Below, one piece after another: positions 1 through 10,045 of a DNA stretch of 64,000 bases. The notes beneath the pieces were generated by a model. It made no database searches. It was not told where the DNA came from and saw only the letters and a list, made by a program, of their open reading frames with translations. The translations under genes and the position numbers were made by a program. Location of the stretch: assembly GCF_028372415.1 (NCBI RefSeq), contig NC_092873.1, positions 353,710,660 through 353,774,659 on the forward strand. The letters are read 5' to 3'. This DNA comes from Notamacropus eugenii. Its lineage: Eukaryota; Chordata; Mammalia; Diprotodontia; Macropodidae. How positions within the stretch are numbered: position 1 is the first letter of the stretch; each line of letters starts with the position of its first letter.

Positions 1-1825
1 AAAAGCTTTTTCTTGCCTCTTGTATGTGAGAATTTGCCCCATTCCATTTCTCCCTTTCTCCTTCCAAAATATTCCTCTCTCATCCCTTAATTATTTTTTT
101 AGATATCATCCCTTCCTATTCAACTCACTCTGTGCTCTCTATGTGGGATATAATCCCTCCAACAACCCTAATACTAGGAAAAGTCTCAAGAGTTACAAAT
201 ATTATCTTTCCATGTAGGAATGTAAATAATTCAACTTTAGTAAATCCCTTGTGATTTCTCTTTCCTGTTTACCTTTTCATGCTTCTTTTGATTCTTGTAT
301 TTGAAAGTTAAATTTTCTATTCAGCTCTGGTCTTTTCATCAAGAATACTTAAAAGTCTTCTATTTCATTGAATGACCATTTTTTCCCCTGAAGTATTATA
401 CTCAGTTTTGCTGAGTAGGTGATTCTTGGCTTTAATCTTAGCTCCTCTGACCTCTGGAATATCATATTCCAAGTCTTGCAAACCCTTAATGTAGAAGCTG
501 CTAGATCTTGTGTTATCCTGATTGTATTTCCACAATACTTGAATTGTTTCTTTCTGGCTGCTTGCAATATTTTCTCCTTGACCTGGGAGCTCTGGAATTC
601 GGCTACAATATTCCTAGGAAGTGATTGGTAGATTCTTTTTATATCTATTTTACCCTCTGGTTCTAGAATATCAGGGCAGTTTTCCTTGATAATTTCTTGA
701 AAGATGATGTCTAAGCTCTTTTTTTGATCATGGCTTTCAGGTAGTCCCATAATTTTTAAATTGTCTCTCCTGGATCTATTTTTCAGGTCAGTTGTTTTTC
801 CGGTGAGATATTTCACATTGTCTGCTATTTTTTTATTCCTTTTGTTTTGTTTTATAATTTGTTGATTTCTCATAAAGTCATTAGCTTCCATCTGCTCCAC
901 TCTAATCTTTAAGGAATAATTTTCTTCAGTGAGCTTTTGGATCTCCTTTTCCATCTGGCCAATTCTGCTTTTCAGGGCATTCTTTTCCATATTGGCTTTT
1001 TGGATCTTTTTTGTCATTTGGGTTACTCTATTTTTTTCAGTGCTATTTTCTTCAGCATTTTTGTGGTCTCCTTTAGCAAGCAGTTGATTTATTTTTCATG
1101 ATTTTCTTGCATCACTCTCATTTGTCTTCCCAATATTTGCTCTACTTCTCTTACTTGATTTTCAAAATCCTTTTTGAGCTTTTCCATGATCTGAGACCAA
1201 TTCATATTTTTGTTGGAGGCTTTGGATGGAGGAGCTTTGACTTTGTTGTCTTCTGTTTGCATATTCTGGTCTTCCTTGTCACTAAAGTAAGATTCCATAA
1301 TCTGATTCTTTTTTCTGTTTTTGCTCATTTCCCCAGCCATTTACTTGATTTTTGAACTTTTCGTGGGCCTAGAGCTCCAGAAACAGTGGCTGCAGCTGCC
1401 CCTGCTGCTGTGGCTGTGGGGGTTCCTCTGCCCCTCCCCCCCACCTCCCTGGGGTTGGGGCCTGACCATTCTACAAATTCCACAGGTTTTTTCCACTGAC
1501 CTTACAATTTATCCTTGGTGTTTTGGGATTGTGAAGTCTGGAAACTGTCACAGGTATGTGAGATTCAGTCCCCCCAAGGCCTGCTCAGGTCTGGTCTGTG
1601 CTGGTGTGGCCTACACTGGACTATACTCTGCTCCTAACTCTGTATGACAGACAGTTCCTGTTGACTTCCTGGTTATCTTGGGCTGGAGATTTTTTTCATT
1701 TGGTCATTCAGTGGGTTCTGCAACTCCAGAATTTGTTTAGAGTCATTTTTTCATAGATATTTGGCTGGGCTCGGGGACAGTGCTCTAGAAAGTGTGTGCT
1801 ATTATTCTGCCACCTTGACTCCACC
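1..1825 (-). mobile_element. L1/HAL1 LINE copy A: 5' UTR, ORF1 and start of 3' region
   Basis: Minus-strand LINE cut by the left window edge. Its 5' end near 1825 reads GGAGTCAAGGTGGCAGAAT, a degenerate form of the L1 start motif. ORF1 occupies about 1340-349: an N-terminal part at 1340-1089, a coiled-coil segment, then a 222-residue open stretch at 1017-349 with the RRM/C-terminal signatures RSRRDNLKIMGLPESHDQKK and AARKKQFKYCGNTIRITQDL. ORF1p is the RNA-binding chaperone of L1. The two halves are separated near 1020-1090 by a stop and a frame change, and a stop truncates the last residues, so ORF1 is dead. It is inserted in copy B. Confidence 0.85.
349..1340 (-). pseudogene. L1 ORF1 pseudogene in copy A
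   Basis: Reading from 1340 downward, MSKNRKKNQIMESYFSDKED begins the protein, followed by a heptad-rich coiled coil (LKKDFENQVREVEQILGRQM), a disrupted link near 1020-1090 and then the trimerisation/RRM/CTD part to 349. Compared with the copy at 55531 the homology is continuous, so this is one gene with one frameshift region, not two genes. Confidence 0.8.
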
Positions 1826-3738
1826 TATGTATACTCCTTCTAAGGACCTTAATAATGTGAAAATGTTTATCATCTATCATCTATCTATCATCTTCCCATA
1901 TATGAATATAAGCATCTTAACTTTACTGATTCCTTTATGATTTCCCTTTCATGTTTACTTTTTTATGCTTCTCTTGAGTCTTAGATTTGAAAGTCAAATT
2001 TTCTATTCAGTTCTGGTCTTTTTATCAGGAATGCTTAAAAGTCTTCTATTTCATTCAATGTCTATTTTTGCCCCTAAAGGATTATACCCAGTTTTTCTGG
2101 ATAGGTTAATCTTGGTTGTAATCCTGGCTCCTTTGCCTTCCAAAACATCATATTCCAAGTCCTCTAATACTTAAATGTGTAAGCTGCTAAATCTTGTATG
2201 ACCCTGACTGTGGCTCCACAATATCTGAATTGTTTCTTTCTGGCTACTTGAAGTATTTCCTCTTTTACCTATGAGCTCTGGAATTTGACTGTAATATTCC
2301 TGGGAGTTTTTATTTTGCAGTCTCTTTCAGAAGGTGATCAGCGTATTCTTTCAATTTGTATTTTACCCTGTGGATCTAAGATACTTATAATTTCTTAAAA
2401 TATGCTGTCTAGGTTCTTTCTTTCATCATGGCTTTTAGTCCAAAAATTCTTAAATTATCTCTTCTCAATCTGTTTTCCAGATCAGTTGTTTTTCCAATGA
2501 GGTATTTCAATTTTCTTCTATTTTTTTCATTATTTTAATTTTCGTTTCTTGGTGTCTAATGGAGTTATTAACTTCCACTTGCCTAATTCTGATTTTTAGG
2601 GAATTATTTTCTTCAATTTTTTTTTATACCTTTTTCCATCTGGCCAATTCTGCTTTTTAAGGAGTTCTCATTAATGAATTTTTGTACCTCTTTTATTATT
2701 TGGACAAGGCTATTTTTCAAGATGCTATTTTCTTTAGTATTTTTTGTGCCTCTTACCAAGCTGTTGACTCTTTTCATAAATTTCTTGTCACTCTAATTTC
2801 TTTTCCCAATGTTCCTCTACCTCTCATTTAATTTTTAAATTTAATTTAAAATCGTTTTTGAGCTCTTCCAAGAATTCTTTTTCTTTGAGGGATTAGCTGC
2901 TTTGACATCGTCTTCTTCTGGGGTTGAGTCTTAATCTTCCCTATCACCAAAGCAACTTGTTATGGTTATTTTTTATTGCTATTTGCCCATTTTCCAGCCT
3001 ATTTCTTGATTTATAACTCTATTGTAAAGTTGGGTTCTACTCCCTGAGGTGGAAGGATCACTTTTCCAAGTTTCAGGACTTTCTTGCTGTTTTCAGAGCT
3101 AGCTCTAGGGGGTCTGTAGATTTCCAGTGCTTCCAAGGTGGTATAATCTAAGGAGCGTTGTGGTCACTGTTCTCCTGGCCCGTGCTCTGGGCCCCCAGGA
3201 AGGGATATTATTCCCATGTAGCCATCAGTGTTAGCACTCCTCACGGCCCTGGAATTCTAACCAAGTTCCTTGCTGTTCTGCAGTTGCAATTGCTAGTGGT
3301 ACCTTCTTAGAACTGATACTAGGGTTCCTTCTCCTCCATAAGCAACCACATGCATTCCTCTCTGCCCTGAAATGACCTGGACCCTTGTTCCTCTGTGGCC
3401 TCAAGGGCTATTGCTCCTTTTGCCTCTGTGAGCTGGAGCTGCACATAGGCAATGCAAGAGGATCCTCAACCCAGCACCAGCAAACAGTCTCCTGAAATTG
3501 TTCAGATCCCCACTCCTGTTACACATTTGTGGGCTGAGTTCCCAAAACTGCTGCTGCATGCAACTGTCCCCATGGCAAGGCTTGTGCTATGTTCCTGGGG
3601 AATTGTTTCATCTGACCTTTTGTTGGTTCTGCCATTCATAAATTCCGTCTAAGGTATTATTTTATATTTGTTTGGAGAGGAATTGCGGAGAGCTTGGTTG
3701 AGGGTTTCTCTACTCCACCACCGTGGCTCTGCCTCCCG
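1826..3738 (-). mobile_element. L1/HAL1 LINE copy B, older, host of copy A
   Basis: A second minus-strand LINE of the same type. Its 3' segment (1826-2040) and degraded ORF1 (about 2040-2990) are recognisable, and a different 5' UTR ends near 3738 in GGAGGCAGAGCCACGGTGGTG. ORF1 has many stops and is only traceable by nucleotide similarity to copy A and to the 55.5-kb copy. The remainder of its 3' region should lie left of the window, beyond copy A. Confidence 0.75.
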
Positions 3739-5261
3739 AAGGGAGATAATTTTCATCTTACCAGAAATGAAATGAAATCATAAGTACAAGGGAAGAACAA
3801 AGGAGCTGTAAGTATGCCTGCCGTAAGATGGAAGGGAAAAGGAAGAAACATTTCATCAGGGCTTTCCACCCTTTTAGATACTTTGATGGCTGAGCAATGA
3901 TACTAAATTTCTGTGAGAACTCTAAACACTAGGAAGCTGGAGATACAGAGGTAAGGGAATAAGTGTAAGTGGGATGTGGTTTTGTCTCAGCATCTGGGTC
4001 AGTACCTGGTGTTTGGGTCTCTCAGAACAGACTAAATTTATTCTCAGCACCAACCAATCTCAAGATTTAAGGCACACCCAGAGCACATACTTAATGTGAA
4101 ACATTTAATTCTCAATCTCAATTCTCAGTAACACTAGCACCCTGAGGCTCTGCTTCTCTGGTGGATGTGGGACAGTTTCAGTGCAGATTTTCTAATGATT
4201 CTAGGTCAGGATCTCTTAATAGTTCTGAGAGCCCAGCAACAGATGAGAATTGTGGTGATGGGGTCTTTGGGAGCAGAGCTCAACTCAAGCCAGCTGAGAG
4301 TCTCTTCACAAAATAGAAGGGAATAAGGCACACCTGCACATGGAACCAATGTTCAGTTCCCAGTCTCTAAGTCCGTGTGCCTTTGTTTCACAGAATACTT
4401 TGCTTTTTAATTCCGTAATATATTCACCATGAGATATTCTGTATTATAACTATGTGTTGGTGTCTTATTTCCCTATTTAAATGTAAGCTGCTTGAAGGCA
4501 AAGATCTTGTCTTGTTGAGGCTCCAGAGGCATCATTAGTAGAAAATTAACATATCTGATCTGTAATCAATAAAAAGTTGAGTTGGGAAAAATTAACCTAG
4601 CACATGGAGTTAATGATCCTTGTACAGGCTAGTTAGTTTCTCAGGGTCACAGACTGCAACCTAACACATACTAGAAATATGTGGCTTTGGTTATGAAGGG
4701 GAACAAATAAGACATTGTGGTTAGCTCTGTACAATGTAAACTCAATACCAGAAAAAAAAAATCAAGAGAACATTCTACTCAGGTAGATGGATCACTAGTA
4801 CCTTTTTTGTGTATGGCAATTTGGAATACCCTCCATTCCACTCTTCCTACAAGCTTTGAGAATTGTCTGAGGCCCAGAGAGGCTATGATTACATAGTGTC
4901 AGATATGTACCAAACATTTTATTCCGTTCACTGTGTCATACTACCTTTGTAAATGTTAGAGAAAGAAAGAGTACAGAAGTGGGATGCACTCCCAACACTA
5001 ATGAGGGCTAGTAAAATATCTAAATTTCATACCACAGTGCTCTGCCTCACTTTTATTTTTATAACCCTTCTACCCTGGGGTCTCTGGTATCAACACATCA
5101 GTAACAGTCTCAGAGGCTGGGGTCTGAAGAAGAGTCAGGGGTGGAAAAAGTAGAATTCAGGAAGGAAGAAGAGGCGGGAGGAGTAAAGTTGAGTTTCTAG
5201 GTTTTTAAAAAAAAAGACCTTTGGCAGTAAGTTTTGTGGAGCAGTAAAAATTTTCTGTGGT
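3739..5261. other. intergenic, no feature recognised
   Basis: Downstream flank of NPEPPS. No coding exon found. A weak L2-like 3' motif near 4480-4530 (GTAAGCTGCTTGAAGGCAAAG) is the only relic seen. The word AAGGCACACC occurs at about 4070 and 4327, too little to define a repeat. Confidence 0.4.
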
Positions 5262-5455
5262 CTAGAATATAACTGCTCTACAGATCAGCAACTGGGAAGT
5301 CAGACTGCTTTGGAGATCATCTAGTCCAATCTCTAATTTTACAGATGAGGAACCCCAGTCCAAGACAGAAATGACTTGCTCAAGATCACACTTGATTCTC
5401 TTAGTGGCAGACCAAGAACTAACAATCCATGTCTTCTGATTCACATTGTGATATA
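5262..5455 (-). repeat. MIR-type SINE
   Basis: The plus strand reads as the complement of a MIR core: ATTTTACAGATGAGGAACCCCAG, then CTTGCTCAAGATCACAC and a GTCTTCTGATTC end. Ancient and diverged. Confidence 0.7.
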
Positions 5456-5663
5456 TATCAATTTTTGTGTGTACTTAATTGGAAAGCTTATAGAAACACA
5501 TTAGACACGGGGAAATTGCATTTGTTCCTATTGAACTCAGAGCTCTTCATTTTTAGTGGGAGAAAAGAAAAGGCAGCATGATCTACAGGTGTGAGCACAG
5601 GCTTTGAAATCAGGAGTCCTGCCTCCATTCTCAGGTGGTGGTGATTGTAAACAAGTCACTTTT

Positions 5664-5744
5664 AAAAAGGTATGGAGTAGGGCAGCTGGGTGGTACAGTG
5701 GATAGAGATGATTGCCTTGCAAAAAAAAAAAAAAAGTTATGGAG
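5664..5744 (+). mobile_element. minimal internally deleted MAR1-type SINE with target-site duplications
   Basis: A 53-nt insert (about 5678-5730) contains the tRNA-like SINE head GGGCAGCTGGGTGGTACAGT, joined directly to the family's 3' end ATTGCCTTGC and an A tail. Flanks 5664-5677 and 5731-5744 match over 14 nt with one difference. The central ~110 nt found in the 37.6-kb copy is missing. Confidence 0.8.
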
Positions 5745-5779
5745 CCTGTGAAGCCACCTCATTACTGATCTTGGCTAGA

Positions 5780-5880
5780 GCAGTTAAGGCTGAGACTTGA
5801 TTACCTACCATCTATAAAATGAGGGGCAAGACTGGTAACATTTAAGGCCTCTTTCTGGCCCCAACCCTATGCTTCAATGA
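5780..5880 (+). repeat. MIR fragment
   Basis: CCATCTATAAAATGAGGGGCAA followed by AGGCCTCTTTCTGGCCCCAA matches the 3' core of MIR-type SINEs. Confidence 0.55.
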
Positions 5881-5996
5881 ATGCCTGCCCATTGCCAGAT
5901 TATCAATGGCAACCCTTGCTTTCAAGTTTATTGAGAACACTACCAGCTCGCTGATTATTTGGGATCTTGTTATTTCACATTATTAACAACCTATCC

Positions 5997-6775
5997 TGTT
6001 CAATAAACATTTATGAAGTGATGCTTGGCAACGAGTGTACAAAGAAAACTTACAATCTTACAAAGGAGACACACTATGTATACAAATAATTACCATGAAA
6101 GTTAGAACTACAATAATAGATAGATATCTAACCTTTACAAAGTCAAAGTGCTCTAGGGAAAGTAGGGAAAGAAGAAATCCCTTTCAATTGGGAAGGATTC
6201 TTGGAGGAGACTGACCAAAGATAGTGAAGTGGTATATCCTAGGAATGGGGAAAAAGCTTATACAAATGCACAGGGGCCAGGAGAAGGTAGAACAAATATC
6301 GAAGTTAACCAGTGAGGAGGGAGTGCAGAGATGTAAAATAAAGCTGAAAAGATACTTAGAAGTCAGATTATGAAAGGCCTTAAATGCCAAGCTGAGAAGT
6401 TTGTGCCTTATCCGGTAAGCAACAGTGAACCACTAAAAGCTTATGAGCAAGGAAATGTGATGCTTTGTTTCATACATTAGGAAGATTATCTTGGAAATGA
6501 GGTAAAAAATGAAAATAATATATGTAAAGAACTTTTGTAAACCTCAAAACAGCACATAAATCCTAATTACAGAATTACTACAACAGAGCAAGATGACCTT
6601 AGAATAAGTGACTATACTAATGTAGGTGAAAGGTGATAAAGGCCTGAACTAGGAGGTGGCAGGGTAAATCTAGAGGAGGAAAGGATGCAGATTTGTGGAG
6701 GTAGAACCAACATCTGGACAACAGACAGGGGTGGAGGGTTGGGGTGGGGTTTGTGTGTGAGTGAGAGCTCATATC
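5997..6775 (+). mobile_element. ancient CR1/L3-like LINE relic
   Basis: Begins CAATAAACATTTATGAAGTG and continues with the family's recognisable text, for example TGAAAGGCCTTAAATGCCAAGC and TGATAAAGGCCTGAACTAGG. The same sequence family recurs at 26880 and 35590. The family name is tentative; no open frame remains. Confidence 0.5.
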
Positions 6776-7329
6776 AACAAATAGTAAAGTAGGAAAGAGA
6801 GGCAACTTTTGTTTGGTTTTTGGAGGGAATAAAAGAATAAAATAATTGAACTATTTTTTTGAAGACAGGGTTTATATTAACTCTCACTTTACATGAAGGC
6901 CACACTCCAGTACAAAATCTCTTTGAAGCTCCCTCTTTCCTCCACAAATAAATCACTTTGCCTGTTGGTGAAAGAAAAGACAAATCTGCTTAGGTTATTA
7001 TTCTGCTGTTTTGAAATGAGCAGTATATTCTAAAGATAGAGTCAACTGCAATGAAGTGTTGAGCAGGTGGCATGCTAGGGATACTGGGATTATTTTTCAG
7101 TTCCTCCTGTGTTCTAACTTCTTCACAATGTGGCCTTATTATCTGCTCTGACATACATTCTCAAATCATACACCCTATGTGTAAAATATAAAATCACATT
7201 CCAAGGTCAAACAAATAATTCTAAGGTGATTTTATATCTTCTGTTCCTCACTCAGATTAAAGCTTTAGATAATCTGACTCCTTCCCCCTCTCCCTAATTA
7301 AACCCTGTCTGCATTCTTTAAAAATTAAG

Positions 7330-7475
7330 TCCAGCAATAAGTAATCTTGTCCATACACTTTTGGACAGTCAATGTGGGAATTTGTTTTGTTTCACTGTGT
7401 ACATGTTACAAGGTTATTTTTTTTCCCTGGAGGGTGTAGGAAGAGAAAATAAATGTTTGTAAATTAAAAAAGAAA
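7330..7475 (+). mobile_element. L1-like 3' tail fragment
   Basis: GTCAATGTGGGAATTTGTTTTG and the A-rich end resemble the tail at 63350-63500 and other L1 3' ends in this window. Short and diverged. Confidence 0.45.
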
Positions 7476-7664
7476 ATCTAATGAAAACTGATCTTGGTCA
7501 CCCTAAAATCAGCACCTGCAAATTTGATTGTTCCAGGAATCTATTTTCTTTAGGAAGCTAATTTTTTTTTGGTCTGTTTTCCTTGCAATGATAAAATGAT
7601 GCTGAAGGTGTTATAGAGTTACCCTGAAGCCTTATCCCAAGTCTTAACAAGTCTTGTTTTACTT

Positions 7665-7790
7665 CCAGTTATAAAATGCTTATGCTGGAGGGGCCCTTCA
7701 AGATCACTAAGAAAGCATAACCCTTTTATTTTGTAGGAGGAAACAGGAATAGAAATTAAGAAACCTTTTCTAATCATTGGGTTGACACAA
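7665..7790 (-). repeat. MIR-like fragment
   Basis: GGGGCCCTTCAAGATCACTAAG then TTATTTTGTAGGAGGAAACAGG resembles a reverse-oriented MIR/THER core. Weak. Confidence 0.35.
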
Positions 7791-8119
7791 CTAATAAAAA
7801 GATTTAAAATATAGGAACCTGCGAAACCTTTGGTAACTATGCAATGTGATACAGTCCATCCAGGCTTCAAGATTATTCTCAGTCATATCTTTCCCACTCC
7901 CCTCTATTTACAGCTGGCTCACCATTATCTACAAGTTAACTTTAACCTGCAGTTAGGCCCATTTGCTCATTCCCACTGAAAACTTCACCCACAGGACCTT
8001 GGCCGTTTGTCTTTTTAGGCCTGGTACTTGATTTCCTTTGGGTCAAACTGATGTGCTTGTGTCCCACGTACATGATTTCACAGCACTGAGAAGTTAGTGG
8101 CATTTTAGGAAGCAGAGAC

Positions 8120-8310
8120 CAGTCCCTTATTTTTACCAGTGGGGATCAGAGAGTGAAGGCCCAGAGAAGTGATGTAACAGACAAAACAAAGATCTACCTC
8201 AAACCCAGACCCTCTGGCATTAATTTGGTCCTCTTTCCACTCGTTGGAGCTAACTTCTGGGAAGGTTGCTTTGCAGTCTGAAGATCCTTTATTCCCAAAC
8301 CTAATTCTAT
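8120..8310 (-). repeat. MIR-type SINE
   Basis: GAAGGCCCAGAGAAGTGATGTAAC, then CAAACCCAGACCCTCTGGCAT and TCCTCTTTCCACTC is the complement of a MIR. It lies about 200 nt past the predicted cleavage site of NPEPPS. Confidence 0.6.
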
Positions 8311-8530
8311 TAGGATCCTCCACTTAGGTTTCAGGGCTTAAAGTATCAGCTTTTCCAAGAATCAAAAAAAATCACCTTGTAATCTGACTTTTCCCCCCTT
8401 TTTCAGAAGAAGTTGAATTCAAGTACTATTCTGCCTGAATGATGGTATCTAGGAAAAGTTGTAGGGTCCTTTAAGTTCCTTGCTCAGTGAACAGAAAAAA
8501 AAATCAAGGTCTCAATTTCACATTGACATT

Positions 8531-8557
8531 TTTATTAACGCCAACAGTTTTTTTATT
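8531..8557 (-). terminator. NPEPPS: tandem polyadenylation signals of NPEPPS
   Basis: Two AATAAA hexamers on the minus strand, at 8552-8557 and 8531-8536 (TTTATT on the plus strand). The distal one is followed by a GTCAATGTGAAATTGAG-like stretch, with cleavage expected about 10-25 nt downstream, near 8510-8520. Confidence 0.6.
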
Positions 8558-9659
8558 ATTATTTTTTTAAAACAATAGCACAAAAAATGTTTCAGGGAAG
8601 CAGTCTGACAGTTAATCTGATGACCTTCTGAAATAGTTAAGCCACACCAAATATGAATTCCTGTTAACAAAAAACAGTGGGTGGGGGGCAGGAAAGGGAA
8701 GAAGGGCTTAAAAAAAAAAACCCCAAACCAAAAAAAATCCCCATAAAACCCCACTGGATTAGATGGGTGAGGTCTTGTTAGTAGAATATATTGTTGATAG
8801 AACAAAGGGTGGCAAGAGATTTATACTCTTACTTTTACCAGTTATCACTAAGATACAGTTCAGCTCTTGCAATCAGTTATCATCCACTTCACACATGCAC
8901 AACAATTAACCAGGACAAGCTAATGCCATTTTGGCCATGAAGAGGTACAATAGCTGGATCTGTCAGACAAATAATAGCATTTTCTGTAGAACAAATCCCT
9001 CCAGAAGACCCAAATGAAACCCTTTATAGTTTTACTGCTGCATTTGCATGCAATTTAGGACTCTTGCAAAAAAACAAAAAAAAAAAAAAGAGGGAAAAAA
9101 ATCACCTTAAAAAGAAAAGAAAATGTGAATCAGTTTCTCTTATTTAATGTGGCTATTAAAGATGTTTCCTTATTATTCCTTTACCTCTGAGAAGGACACC
9201 AAGAGGTAGGACCAAGAAGGAGGGAGAATTGGGTGTTTTGTTTTGTTTGCCAAGAGGTCACACAGAAGGGAAGGAGGCAGAGAGAGACTACTATCCTTGG
9301 TTCTGATTGCGTTATGCAGGAAAATAAATCTCCCAGATTATCATCCTTCTACCCCACCCCCCCCCAAAAAAACACACTCGGAATTATGCACAGACTCAGA
9401 CTATATACCAGCTATCTGCCTTTCATATTAACCGTTCCCCAAATGCACACTACCCTTGGCTCATAGGCTGTTTGTAGAGGCGTTAACCCATTCCTGCCCG
9501 AGACACTTCACAAATTCTTCTTGACCCAGAAGCCTCTCAAATTTCCTTTTGTAGGGTTTTACAAACAGAACATCTGCCATTAACATCATAGGAGAAGTGT
9601 TAAATCCTTTTAACCACTGACAAGGCTTCAGGAAGTTTCACAGTTTCATTATGCTCTAT

Positions 9660-9665
9660 TTTATT
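9660..9665 (-). terminator. NPEPPS: possible proximal polyadenylation signal
   Basis: AATAAA on the minus strand about 230 nt after the NPEPPS stop codon. Use would give a short 3' UTR isoform. Nothing else in the sequence shows that it is used. Confidence 0.3.
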
Positions 9666-9892
9666 ACTATCATATTTACATTTTTTTTTTTTTTGCTGAA
9701 TTGATTTTTTCCTTTTTTTAATAGAATTTAATTCTGGAGTGTGAGCAGGAACCAGTTAACTACATTCATTGTTCAACCCCCATTGGTTTGAGAAAAGACT
9801 CCAAATTCTTGGCATATGAATCAGCTGTAGGGTAGCTCCACCTTCTCCTTGCCAAGAGGCAGCAGGACAACAGTGGTTGCATGCTTGGGGGT

Positions 9893-10045
9893 TCACACTG
9901 TGGGTTGAGAGGCCTTTCGCTCCAGGAGGTACTGATGGATACTTTCGGCATCTCGTTTCAGCCACGCAGCGTTCAGCAGGATATTTTCACAGCACTGCTG
10001 GATGGTACGCTCTGCAGAGGGAGCTGGGTGGCTCTCGAAGAAAGC
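9893..10045 (-). CDS. NPEPPS: NPEPPS exon 23, C-terminus and stop (residues 870-919)
   Basis: Terminal coding exon: 50 codons plus TGA at 9893-9895. It encodes [40 protein letters not shown] and [10 protein letters not shown]. It matches the end of the human protein apart from a few residues near the tail. The acceptor ends GCAACAG. The same exon continues into the 3' UTR. Confidence 0.97.
   Translation of the reverse strand, partial: AFFESHPAPSAERTIQQCCENILLNAAWLKRDAESIHQYLLERKASQPTV

Larger units (their letters stand above)
8512..9892 (-). other. NPEPPS: NPEPPS 3' UTR (end approximate)
   Basis: Noncoding end of the last exon, about 1.4 kb, inferred from the stop at 9893 and tandem polyadenylation signals near 8531-8557. 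It contains homopolymer tracts (T14 near 9681-9694, A runs near 9067-9089, C9 near 9355-9363) but no interspersed repeat that I recognise, in contrast to the flanking DNA, which fits a retained transcript end. An earlier AATAAA on the minus strand at 9660-9665 could give a short form of about 250 nt. Confidence 0.7.

Noticed and set aside
1-8500. Exons of a downstream neighbour gene (MRPL45 is a neighbour of NPEPPS in some mammals)
   Set aside because: No coding match or splice-bounded frame was found; the segment reads as LINE copies and unassigned intergenic DNA.
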